A program made the translations under genes and the position numbers. Shown here one piece after another: positions 18,718-28,500 of a stretch of 64,000 bases of DNA (the stretch's first letter is position 1; each line of letters begins with the position of its first letter). This DNA is from Buttiauxella sp. A111 (GTDB lineage Bacteria > Pseudomonadota > Gammaproteobacteria > Enterobacterales > Enterobacteriaceae), in the NCBI RefSeq assembly GCF_014189855.1, contig NZ_BJFN01000011.1, positions 1-64,000 on the forward strand, in the 5' to 3' direction. The notes below the pieces were generated by a model. The model searched no databases, had not been told where the DNA came from, and saw only the letters and a list, made by a program, of their open reading frames with translations.

Positions 18718-19020
18718 ATGAGTTTAATTAAATCAATCTTTACTGGACTAGTAATGACTGCTGCTGTTGTAACGACTGCACAAGCAGATGTCACCATTAA
18801 GGGAAATAATAAACAGACGGTAAACGTTCAGGGTGCGGTCGCGAACTCCGTAGTTGGGGCAGCTTCAAAAGCAAAACAATCATTAGCATCAAACGTGGGT
18901 AACGTGACCGTTAAAGGTAACAACACGCAAACCATTGCCGTTCAGGGCGCAGTAGCGAACTCAGTAGTGGGTGCCGCTTCGACGGCAGAACAACATTTAG
19001 GTTCCAACGTCGGTAACTAA
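18718..19020 (+). CDS. small exported two-repeat protein, candidate fibre subunit
   Basis: A 100-residue protein. The signal peptide ends TTAQA (cleavage after 23), then one Asp, then exactly two 38-residue repeats and the stop. The repeats agree at 30 of 38 positions and share the core KGNN-QT--VQGAVANSVVGAAS. There is nothing else in the mature protein. Regular Gln, Asn and Gly positions in a perfect repeat are the hallmark of curlin-type cross-beta subunits (CsgA, CsgB) and of HfaA-like proteins, although the curlin SxxxxxGxxNxAxxxQ spacing is not matched. With the CsgG-like pore two genes on, this is my best candidate for the secreted structural subunit. AAGAGAG precedes the ATG. Confidence 0.75.
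   Translation: MSLIKSIFTGLVMTAAVVTTAQADVTIKGNNKQTVNVQGAVANSVVGAASKAKQSLASNVGNVTVKGNNTQTIAVQGAVANSVVGAASTAEQHLGSNVGN
18790..19017 (+). repeat. two tandem 114-base coding repeats
   Basis: Units 18790-18903 and 18904-19017 encode the 38-residue repeats. The nucleotide sequences have drifted more than the proteins, suggesting selection on the protein. Confidence 0.85.
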
Positions 19021-19030
19021 ATTGTCTGAC

Positions 19031-19056
19031 AATGCCAGCATTCAATTGCTGGCATT
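19031..19056 (+). ncRNA. intergenic mRNA stem-loop after the repeat-protein gene
   Basis: AATGCCAGCA and TGCTGGCATT form a perfect 10-bp stem with a 6-base loop TTCAAT, starting 11 bases after the stop. No T-run follows, so it is not a full terminator. It could stabilise the upstream mRNA or attenuate the downstream genes, as seen after major subunit genes in fimbrial operons. Confidence 0.6.
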
Positions 19057-19073
19057 CCGAAGAGGTAATGGAA

Positions 19074-19400
19074 ATGAAAAAAATAATTACCCTTATTTTT
19101 ATGCTTGCGATTTCAGGTGATGTTATTTGCGCACAAAGTAGTGTCGTCCAGCGCAAATCTTTAGATCCTAAAGATGCTGCGACAGTAAAATCGCTTGAAG
19201 CAAAAAAGTGGGTAGGATTTGGTGTCAAGCAACAAACAAAGGATTCGGTTAAATCAAGCAATAACATCGGCAGCGGTGTGAATTGTACAACAACAGTAGG
19301 GAATGCTCCCGACCCTTCTTACCCCCATCCACTGGGAAATTCTAAAACGCAGCCAAGCGTAGTGGTCGTTACAGGCAATGTAATCAATGTCTGTGGATAA
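19074..19400 (+). CDS. small exported protein, CsgG-like operon gene 3
   Basis: A 108-residue protein with signal peptide ending DVICA (cleavage about residue 20) and a mature part of about 88 residues. The first half is charged (SLDPKDAATVKSLEAKKW). The second half is Gly/Asn/Pro-rich with two cysteines and ends SVVVVTGNVINVCG, which again resembles the V-x-V-x-G-x-V pattern of genes 1 and 2. The start at 19074 is chosen because GAGG (19062-19065) sits 8 bases upstream and the signal peptide begins MKKII; ATG codons at 19032 and 19068 would add a non-hydrophobic leader. No family was recognised; an accessory or capping subunit (compare CsgF or CsgE) is a guess. Confidence 0.7.
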   Translation: MKKIITLIFMLAISGDVICAQSSVVQRKSLDPKDAATVKSLEAKKWVGFGVKQQTKDSVKSSNNIGSGVNCTTTVGNAPDPSYPHPLGNSKTQPSVVVVTGNVINVCG

Positions 19401-19418
19401 GAGTTCCAAGGATAACTA

Positions 19419-21002
19419 ATGGCATTTGTAAAAAAAACAGTTCTTTCATCCATTGTTTGCCTCGTATTAAATGGTTGTAATACTTCGCCTCGCGGGGAGA
19501 TTCCTTTTTTTGAAACTTCCCTGGTAGAAAATCAATCATTAATGAAACCTGTGCGCTCAATTTCAAATTTTGACGACAGTCTTTCTTGTATGGATAAACT
19601 TTTACTGAAGAACAATGTGCCGTCTACCTACATCACCAGTAAGTTAATTCCTGATGCTTCAGGAAAGGTATTTGTTTCAGTAAAAGATATGATTGTGACA
19701 TCACTTTCTAAAATGTCCCGCTCGAGCCATGCTTTCGAATTTGTGGATTTTGAAACAGATCCATTAAAACAAGATACCGTGCAAAACATTACGACCTTGC
19801 TACTCAATAGTGGCGATATGCATATTCCTAAACCGAAGTTGTATGTTTCAGGCGCGATAACGAGCATGGACCAGAACGTGATGACTAAGGGAACCGGTCT
19901 GGGTATTGCAAGCGACGATTTCGAGTTAGGCATGACAAGCGATTTAATTGCGACTAATTTCAGCCTTGAACTCCATCTTGGTGATTTTGATACCCGAACG
20001 ATTCTGCCTGGTATTGAGTCCGCGAATGAACTGGCGATTGCTGGAAAAGGAGATGCACTGGATGGTGGTGGCAGAATCAGTAAAGCGGGCACTCAATTTA
20101 GCCTGAGCGCAGCTTATAGTCAGGGGGTTGGACCAGCAACGCGTGCATTGGTTGACTTAGGAATGATAGAAGTCATTGGCAAATGGGCAGAAGTTCCTTA
20201 TTGGCAGTGCTTATCTTTGGATCAGACACATCCAGAGTTTCAGCGTGAAATGCACGACTGGTACAGGGAGATGAGCTCCTCCCAGCAAATTGAATTTTTT
20301 GCCAATGCGCTGCACTCCGGAGGGTATCTTTCCACTCGTGAAACGGAAGGTTTATCTCAGGATCTTAAACAAGCTATTCTGACTTTCCAAAAAGATGAAG
20401 GTATTGTGATTACTGGAATACCTAATTTTGAAACCTATGAAAAAATAATGCGCCATTACGTTACCATTGATAACAATGGTCGTTTTAAAAGCATTGGTTG
20501 GGATGATTCAGAAAAACGCAACAAGGATAACGACAATATTTGGCCAGATACAAAGACTAATGAAACTAACCCCTTAATGATAAATGTAGAGCTTCAGCCA
20601 GAAAGAAAAGAGTATTCAGTAAATGAAAACATTGCATTCTCTGTGCAGGTAAATAGAGAAGCCTGGTTGTACTGCTATTATAAGAATAGTAATGGGGTGT
20701 TAACTAAAATTTATCCTTCAGTTTTCCAGTCTGCACCAAAGGTTGATGCCTCTCGTTTACATACAATTCCGCCAAATAATAATGCGGATTTGTTTGCGTT
20801 GACCATGTCTAAACCGGGGCAAGAATCCGTGCTTTGCGCAGCAACAGCACAGAAACTTGCAGAAGAAAAGATACCCGATCTGTTTAAAACCGATTTCACT
20901 TCGGTTAACGCAGCATTTGATAATATCTCTTTGCAAAACACCCTTAAAGGTTTAAGCACTGGGGAAATTACATTTGGTACAGTTAACTGGACGGTTAAAT
21001 AA
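19419..21002 (+). CDS. CsgG/HfaB-family outer membrane secretion lipoprotein with peptidoglycan-binding and DUF4384-like regions
   Basis: The product has 527 residues. Its lipoprotein signal ends LNGC (Cys20). Residues 45-270 follow the CsgG fold by eye: LYVSGAITSMDQNV matches the CsgG stretch VEGSIIGYESNV, TSDLIATNFSLELHLGDFDTRTIL matches the transmembrane hairpin, and ATRALVDLGMIEVIGKW matches the terminal helix. Residues 285-345 look like a PG_binding_1 domain (LSQDLKQAILTFQKDEGI), and 386-470 look like DUF4384 (YSVNENIAFSVQVNREAWLYCYY). CsgG forms a nonameric outer-membrane channel for curli; HfaB is the holdfast-anchor homologue. The Tyr/Asn/Phe constriction residues of CsgG are not evident. 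The gene overlaps the next one by a single base and lies 18 bases after gene 3. Confidence 0.82.
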   Translation: MAFVKKTVLSSIVCLVLNGCNTSPRGEIPFFETSLVENQSLMKPVRSISNFDDSLSCMDKLLLKNNVPSTYITSKLIPDASGKVFVSVKDMIVTSLSKMSRSSHAFEFVDFETDPLKQDTVQNITTLLLNSGDMHIPKPKLYVSGAITSMDQNVMTKGTGLGIASDDFELGMTSDLIATNFSLELHLGDFDTRTILPGIESANELAIAGKGDALDGGGRISKAGTQFSLSAAYSQGVGPATRALVDLGMIEVIGKWAEVPYWQCLSLDQTHPEFQREMHDWYREMSSSQQIEFFANALHSGGYLSTRETEGLSQDLKQAILTFQKDEGIVITGIPNFETYEKIMRHYVTIDNNGRFKSIGWDDSEKRNKDNDNIWPDTKTNETNPLMINVELQPERKEYSVNENIAFSVQVNREAWLYCYYKNSNGVLTKIYPSVFQSAPKVDASRLHTIPPNNNADLFALTMSKPGQESVLCAATAQKLAEEKIPDLFKTDFTSVNAAFDNISLQNTLKGLSTGEITFGTVNWTVK

Positions 21003-21592
21003 TGATTTTCCAGTGCAGTTGTGCGTTGCAAAGGTGGCGCTGGTGTTTTATTTCTACATTCGCATTCACATCATACATTTCATATGCTGATGTCATTGTT
21101 GATGGTGTCAATATGAGCAAGAAGAGCAGCGGTTTTTTATTGAATGCAGATGAAAAAAATCCAGGGAAAGATGTCTCTGGAGGTTTGCAGGAAGAAGAAA
21201 AAAAACCTCATGAAAATGAAGAGACTAAAAAAACTGATGTAAATAATAATGCTATTGATACTGCGACAAGTGAAATAAAAGCAAAGCTTTCAATGCTCGT
21301 TTTAAAAGCAGAAGCAGGGGATAGTACCTCTGCGTATCGTCTGGCCGTGATATACCATAAGGGGTCTTCGGTACCCCCAGACTATAGCAAGGCTATTTAT
21401 TTTTATAAGTTAGCCGCTGCAGGAGGAAGTTATCAGGCTCGAAAAATGATGTCGCTAATATTGTCAGGTCCAAAGGATAAACAGGGTAGTGTAACGCCAC
21501 AGTGGATGTTATTGCTTGCCGGTTCAATTCCAGAAGCAAAAGAAGAGAAGGAAGCTCCACAAGGAAAAGTAATTGAGGATCAAAATAAATAA
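21002..21592 (+). CDS. exported Sel1-repeat protein, CsgG-like operon gene 5
   Basis: A 196-residue protein. It probably has a signal peptide (FAFTSYISYA, cleavage near residue 29), followed by a charged Lys/Glu-rich linker and one or two Sel1-like repeats (AEAGDSTSAYRLAVIYHKG and YSKAIYFYKLAAAGGSYQARKM, about residues 100-155). Sel1 repeats are helical protein-binding modules. It starts at TAATG, sharing one base with the CsgG-like stop, so it is almost certainly cotranslated and works with it, perhaps as a periplasmic partner of the pore. The Cys-rich extreme N-terminus (MIFQCSCALQRWRWC) is unusual for a signal peptide. Confidence 0.75.
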   Translation: MIFQCSCALQRWRWCFISTFAFTSYISYADVIVDGVNMSKKSSGFLLNADEKNPGKDVSGGLQEEEKKPHENEETKKTDVNNNAIDTATSEIKAKLSMLVLKAEAGDSTSAYRLAVIYHKGSSVPPDYSKAIYFYKLAAAGGSYQARKMMSLILSGPKDKQGSVTPQWMLLLAGSIPEAKEEKEAPQGKVIEDQNK

Positions 21593-21922
21593 ATGAATCT
21601 ATTAATATAGGTGTAACTTATTGTATGAATGATAGATTACTCATGATGGTATTTTCTGTGTTGTCATAAACAACCTGGTGTATTCCCCTCTGTGCATGTG
21701 TTTTTAATAAAATGAAAAACACTTTCTCAGTGACTTTCTCTGTGTGTGGAATAAAATAAATCGATAGTAATTCCCTGGTGTTTTATTGTCAGGTGTCGGG
21801 TTGCTTAATTGTGGAGGGCTTGGTGTCCCTCCAGCAAAATAATTTGCATTTATTCTGTTAATCAGTTGCCGCTGAAGATATGCAGTGAGCAACTGTCTTA
21901 TTTCTTCAAATTAGGTGTTGTT
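21593..21922. other. intergenic region, no gene supported
   Basis: About 330 AT-rich bases between the Sel1 gene and the DcrB-like lipoprotein gene. I see no convincing terminator, RNA gene or open frame; it must carry the promoter of the downstream gene. Confidence 0.45.
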
Positions 21923-22441
21923 ATGTCGTTTATTAAAGCTGTAGGCGTGTCTTTGCTGGTTATGTTTTCTCTCACCGCGTGTTCGGAGGTTGAGACTCAA
22001 GGCACTAAAGTGCTGGATGGGGAAGCTTATATTGAGCTCCCGGCAGGCTATACAAAAATGAGTGATGAAATGCGCAAGACTAAATTCCCTGTGCAGACAC
22101 CACCAGAGGCATACTCTACTGCGGATACTACCGCAGCGTTTGTTTTCAACATGACATCATCGGCTATTTCTGAAAAAGACCTCCCGAAATTTACTGATGT
22201 TATGAAGAAACAGTATGCACCTCTTTCTCCAACCTTTAATGACATGGACATTGATGGTCATAAAGTGGTTTTGTTGAAAATGACGACGCCTGCTGCAGAT
22301 GGAAACGTCAAAAATGTCATAATGTTTACCAGCTTAAACGGCAAACTGGCAGTAGCATCGTTTAACACGACTGAAAAAAATGAATCTAAATATCTGGCTG
22401 ATGGCGAAAAAGCGTTGATGGCGTTGAAGTGGAAAAAATAA
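21923..22441 (+). CDS. DcrB-like (DUF1795) lipoprotein
   Basis: A 172-residue lipoprotein: signal core VSLLVMFSLTAC with Cys20 as the lipidated residue. The mature part follows the DcrB/DUF1795 layout, VLDGEAYIELPAGYTKMSDEM early, then alternating strands ending in MFTSLNGKLAVASFN and a C-terminal helix with ALMALKW. DcrB-type proteins are periplasmic-facing lipoproteins of poorly defined role; E. coli DcrB was found through phage C1 adsorption. The ATG at 21923 follows AGGTG at 21913-21917. It stands alone before a two-way terminator. Confidence 0.7.
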   Translation: MSFIKAVGVSLLVMFSLTACSEVETQGTKVLDGEAYIELPAGYTKMSDEMRKTKFPVQTPPEAYSTADTTAAFVFNMTSSAISEKDLPKFTDVMKKQYAPLSPTFNDMDIDGHKVVLLKMTTPAADGNVKNVIMFTSLNGKLAVASFNTTEKNESKYLADGEKALMALKWKK

Positions 22442-22505
22442 CGTCGGTTTTCAAATGGAGTGATGCAGTTTAAATGTCATCCGTTTGTTTAAGCTGAATT
22501 ATTTC

Positions 22506-22546
22506 GCAAAAAGCCCCGTAGTTCAAAGAACTGCGGGGCTTTTGCG
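22506..22546. terminator. bidirectional terminator between lipoprotein and giant autotransporter
   Basis: AGCCCCGTAGTTC and GAACTGCGGGGCT pair around AAA, flanked by A-run on the left and T-run on the right, so it can serve the lipoprotein gene (plus) and the autotransporter (minus). Confidence 0.88.
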
Positions 22547-22586
22547 TTTTGTCAGATGACGCGCTGTGTATCTGACTTATCATTCC

Positions 22587-25500
22587 TCAGAATCGAATTT
22601 TCATCCCAATTGACGCATTGATATCGCTGCTGATGCTGGTATCGCTGCCACCGTTGCTCCACATTTTACCCACTTCCGTATAGGCTTCGGCGTTTTTATA
22701 AATGGTCCATGTTGCGCCAACGGCGGCTTCAGTGGTGCTGTATTTCTGGTCTGCGGTAATGACCGATTTACCTGCGTTATTGGTGGTGTTTTCAAACGTG
22801 GCGGTATCCTGCCCGTCGGAAAGCTGTTGCCACAGGTTAACCCGCACGTACGGTTTGACTTTGCCGACGCCGGTTTCATATTCCGCCGTGAGGCGTGCAC
22901 CGATACGCCCGATGATGGCATCGTCGGCATCCACCGAAGCACGCGTTTTGGCGTCGCCCTGCAAAATCACGCTGTCGAAATCGCTGTGCTGCCAGATGAG
23001 CTGCGCCTGCGGTTCAAATGCCCAGTTGGTGTCACCAAATCGAATCGGGTAACCCGTCTCGACCGAGGCCACAAAGCTGTTGCCGTCCGGGCTGTAGCTG
23101 TTGCGATTTTGCGCATTTTTCAGGTCGATACTGTGGTTTCCATACTGCAACACGTTGTCGACGTAGAAACCGCTTTGTGCAGTATATGTCGCATAACCGG
23201 CAACATAAGTGGAGAGGGTGGAATTGTACCCCGCAGTGCCATAGCCGCCAGAGTTCGCGCCCTGGATACTGGTGTCGTTATCCACAATGGCGGTGTACAT
23301 CCCGGCACGCCAGTTTTCATCGACGTACAAATCGAAGCCAATCTGCATGCCGTTGATATTGCTGTCTGTTTGTGACGCGGTGGCATCATTAAACGATTGA
23401 TGGGTGGATTGAGCGATATACCGCGCCCAGAAGCGCTGGTCGTTATCCTGAGTGACGCTGGTATTCCACGGTTGTTCGTCACCGACGCGCTGGTGCAGGG
23501 TGCCAAGTACCGCCAGATCGCCCTGACGAATCGTTGACGGAATGGTCACGAAGATCGGCACTTCAGGACGATAAGAGGTGCGCAGGAACCAGTCCTCGCC
23601 TTCTCCCAGCCCGTTACCGGCAAACAGACGGTATTCCCACGCGCCCGCTTCCAGATGATCCGCGCCAATGGTAAACGCGTCTTTGGTGGTCTGCGCGGTG
23701 GTGGTGGCACCGTTGACTGCGTCAACCACCAGAATACCGTCGCCTTCGGTTTGTTCACCCAACTGGCTGACGTCGATATCGAGTAACGTTTTGCCTGTCG
23801 CTGTGCCACCGTTAATCACCAGATGGTCAGCCACGCCTGGGCTATGCTGCTGGGCGGCGATTTTCAGCACGCCGTTAAGCCCAACATAATCGCCGTTGAC
23901 CGTCAGCGTAGAGCCGACATCGCCGCCGCGCAGGTTCACCGTGCCCTGGTTCACCAGCGAGTTGACGGTCTGGTTTTCACCTCCGGTATCCAGTGTTGCA
24001 CCGCTGCTGACGATATGGCTTGAAGCCGCGCTAAACCGGTTCGCCCCTTGCGCCTGCAACGTGCCGCGTTCCACCAGTGTGATACCCGAATAAGTGTTAG
24101 TTCCGCCCAAAACGGTGGTGCCAGAACCCTGCTGCCACAGCTGACCGGTTCCGGAGATATTGCCCGTCAGTGCAAGCTCATTAGAACGGTTAACCTGGAG
24201 TACGCCGTTATCGACGATATTGCCGATAACGCTACCCTGTTCGCCGCCGGTACCCAGTTGCAGATTCCCTTCGCTGATGGTGGTGCCACCCGTGTAAGTG
24301 CTGTCCTGGGTCAGGGTTAACGTGCCAGCACCGGCTTTGGTCAGTGCGCCGCTACCGGAAGCTGCGCCGAGCAGCGACACGTTATTACCGTTGGTATCGA
24401 GTGTGCCGCCGTTTGCGGCAACCGTAAGATTGCGGTCGGTATTGAATGCCGCACCATAACGGAACGTCCCGCCGTTAAGCGTAATCCCTGTTCCGATCTT
24501 GCCCAGGTTCGCATCTTGCGAAACCTGTAACGTACCGCCAGAAACCGTCGTGCCGCCGCTGTAGGTGTTATTGCCGTTGAGCAGCAACGTCCCCACGTCG
24601 GCTTTATCAATCCCGCCCGAGCCCGCGATGACCGAGTTGATGGTTGCTGTGTAGTTAGCACTTGGTGCCGTGCCATCGCCGACGCGAATCAACGTGTCGG
24701 CGGTGTTGGTGGTGATCGTTCCGTCATTGATGACATAACCGTCTGTGGCAAATTGCGCGCCGCTAATCAGCACTTCACCCAGGCTGTTATCCACCGTAAC
24801 GGTGCCTTGTTCGCCGCCAAATACTGCAAACGAGCCGTCGCTGAAGGGGGCGTTAAACAGCCCATCCGGGTCAGTCGCATCGGTTGACCAATTGTCGTTA
24901 CCGCGGCTGTTTTGCCATACGCCGTTACCGCCGTCTATTCCACCGTTATTTTTAGAGACGGTAAGGTCACCATCCCAGAAACGCAGGACCACGCCCGTTC
25001 TGTTCACCAGGTTGACCTGGCCTGCAATCGACGTCTGGACATACAAATCGTCGGCCGCGTCCGGAGCGGTGCCGATATCCATAATGTTGTTAATCAAATT
25101 ACCCGTGTAATTAAACACGCGGTAAAGCCCCACATTGAAGGTGCCGCCCGGCGTTTGGGTGATGTTGAGCTTACCGTCGAGGTTAAGATCGCCGTTAATA
25201 TTAATCAGATCGTTAAGCGTGCCGCCCGGTGTAAACGCCTGGCCGAACTGGAAATCGACCTGAGCATTGTTACCCAGCGTCAAACCGCCAAGCGTGAACA
25301 CGCCGACGCTTGCCAGGTCTGCACCCGCGGCAAGATGCGCGTTATCTGCCACGGTGACTTTGCCGCCTGATGTTCCCGCGCCGCCGAGAGTGGAAAGGGC
25401 ATCAACGGTAACATCCCCGGTTGCCGCTTGTTGATTACCGTTCACCAGTAATACGCCTTGCTGCACGGAAGTATTGCCGGTCCAGGTGTTATCGCCAGTC

Positions 25501-28500
25501 AGCGTTAATGTGCCGCTGCCGATTTTGGTCAGTCCGCCGTTCGCGCCCGAAATCACGCCGCTGATGATATCGCTCAGGTTAAGCGAACCCTCGCTCAGCG
25601 TTTGTGCGCCCAGCTCAACGTTCCCGGCACCTGAGAGCGAGCCGACCGTGGTACCACTGGTGGAACTGGCGATATTCACCACGCCGCCCGTGTTGTTCGC
25701 GATTTTCGCATTCTGCGCCTGCGCATTGCCGGCGAAAGTCACCAGACCGCTATTCGCGACGGTCGCAGAACCGGCGTTAGCCGTATCACTCAGGTTAAGC
25801 GATGTGCCTGCCGCCAGCGTAATGGCTGAATTGCCGCCGTTGGCGGAGCTTGCGAAATTAACATCGGCACCGTTTGCCGCGTTAATCACGCTGCCTTCCG
25901 CCGTCGCACTGCTATTGAAGTTCAGCGTTGAATTGTCGAGGTTGACGGTATGCGTCTGTGCCGATGCACTGTTATTGAAATTCAACGTCGCCTGGTTGTT
26001 GACCGTCAGCACGCTTGCCGCCGGGCCAAGTGCCCCGGTGATATTGGCGTTGACGTTCACGTCAGCGGTGCCATTTTTACCGGTGATGGTGGTGGTGCCT
26101 TGATAAGTATTGGCGTTATTGAGCTCCAGATTACTGGCATCGGTTCCCGCTGATGAGTCCAGCACGGTCAGCCCGCCATCACCGCCAATCAGCGTTGGAG
26201 TAAAGGTGTGGCCGAACAGGTCGAACTGCCCGCCGCCGGTCGCACTCAGGAATATTGGCCGCGCGGTGGCGTAGTCCGCACCGATTTGTAGCGTGGAATT
26301 GTTGTTAACCAGAATCGACGTGCCCGCAAGACCGAGGTTGGCGTCGGAGGACACGTTAAGTGTGCCATCGTAAATGACTGTGCCACCCTCATAATCGTTA
26401 TTACCGGTCAGAATTAAGCGGCCAGGGTCGAGTTTAATCAGCTTGAGTATCTCTGACGGGCTGGGCTGATGCAGGGTGGTATTAATGGTGGTGGTCACGT
26501 CAGCACCGGCACCGCCAGCCCCGACTCGGATAGCAAAAAAGGCATTCGCCGGCGTTTCGCCTTGAGATGCATAGACCGTCGTCGGGATTTGGCTAATGCT
26601 GCGGGCCATATCCAGCGTGCCGCCCGTCAGCAAATAGCCATCGGTATCAAATTGCATACCGGAAGTCACCACCGGGCCATTGGCATTGCTGACCACAACC
26701 GTGCCCGCATCACCCTGGAAAATAGCAAATGCCTGCTGCTGCCACGGTGCGTTACCGATACCATCGGAAAGCGTCCATTTATTGTCATTGACGCCTGCGC
26801 TTGCGCTCCATATCCCATTCCCACCGTTAACCACGCTATTCCCTTCAATACCTGTCGGGCCGTGGTTTGCCGCGGCATCCCCATCCCAGAACTGGAGATT
26901 CGTGGTATCCGGCGCAAAGCCTAAGACTAAGTTAACCTGGTTGGGTAGCGTCACCTGGACATTATAAATAGCGGAGTTGTTCGGGGGCAGCGACACAATA
27001 CTCAGCCCGTTGTTGATGAGTGAGCCATTGTAGTTAAACAAGCGATAGACGCCCGGTGCGAATATCCCGCCCGCCGACGTGGTGACGTTCAGGTCGCCAT
27101 CCAGGGTCAGATTGCCGCCCACATTCACCAGGTCGTTTAAAGTACCGCCGGGTACAAAACGCTCCCCCAGCTCAAACTGGTTGTTGGTGGTAGGGGCAAG
27201 CGTCAGGTTGCCATTAATCGTCAGCGTGCCTGCGCCGCCGTCGCCGGGTGCCAGGGTCGAGCCGGTAAAGATGACGTTACCGCCGATAATCCCTGTACCG
27301 CCTAATGTTCCTGCAACGGTCGTATCACCTATTGCGGCCGACTGATTGCCGTTGACCAGCAGCGTACCCGCATTTACCTGTGTCACGCCGGTGTAGCTGT
27401 TGGCACCCGTCAAACGGGTGACGCCGGTGCCATCCTGATGGAATGCGCCCGTGCCGATAATCACACCGCCGAGGTTGACGACATCAGATTGGTTAATGAT
27501 CAGAATGCCGTTATCAATAATGTCAGTGGCTGGGGAAAGTGCGCCTTCGGCACCCCCCACACCCAATTGTAAGGTGCCGCCAGCATCGATAATCGTATCG
27601 CCGGTATAGCTGTTTTCACCGGTCAGAATCGTGGTGCCGCCGGTTGCGCGATTCAACTGACCCGTTCCGCTGACAATGCCGGAGTACACTTGAGCGGCTG
27701 ACGTTCCATCGAAAACAATGCGGCTTTCCAGGCCGTCAATGTTGACGTTGTAATTATTGATGGTGGCGTTATTGACCGTCACCGCGTTGTCGCCGGTGCG
27801 CAGTCTGGCTCCGCCCGTCACGCTAATCGATGGCGTTCCGGAAAGCACAAGGTCATTGACTACGCGTACATGACCTTGTGTACCGTTGATTGAAAGTGTG
27901 CTCCAGCCAGTGCCGATGTTGGTTGCGGTGAGAACGTTATCCGCCGCCAGCGTGCCAATTAATGCCGGGCCTGCGCCGCCGTTCCACAGATGTGTATCGG
28001 TGAGCGAGAGCTGATTATTGGTGCCGCCCTCGCTCAGGATATGGCGCGTGTTGCCTAAATCGACATTGCCAATCAGCGCCTTATCGTTGCCATCGGCCCC
28101 GGTAAAATCTACCGCGCCGTCAAAGGTGCCGCTGTTCCAGGTGAACGTATCTGTACCGCTGCCTGCGGCAATCAGGCCGAGCGTCGCGCCACCGTTAAGG
28201 GTAATCAGATCGTTACCGCTGCCGCTTAAAATGGCGGTTGCCGTGTTGCTGGCAGCACTCAGCGTCCCCTGGTTGGTGATGGTGTTATTGGCGGCTCCAC
28301 TGGCGTCGATGGCCACTGAATTCTGGCTGCTATCGGTAATCGTCCCGCTGTTCAAAATAGTGCGCGCTGAAGCGGCACCGTTCACGCGCACCAGTGCCTG
28401 GGTGTTTGCGGTGCTGGTGGAATTAATCGTGCCGGTGTTGGTAAACGATGAGGCGTTGTCTGCACGCACGCTGCTGTTCACGTCGCTGGTGGTTTGGATG

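Noticed and set aside
18718-19020. Calling the two-repeat protein CsgA or CsgB
   Set aside because: The curlin SxxxxxGxxNxAxxxQ repeat is not matched and the repeat length is 38, not about 22, so only a functional analogy is justified.
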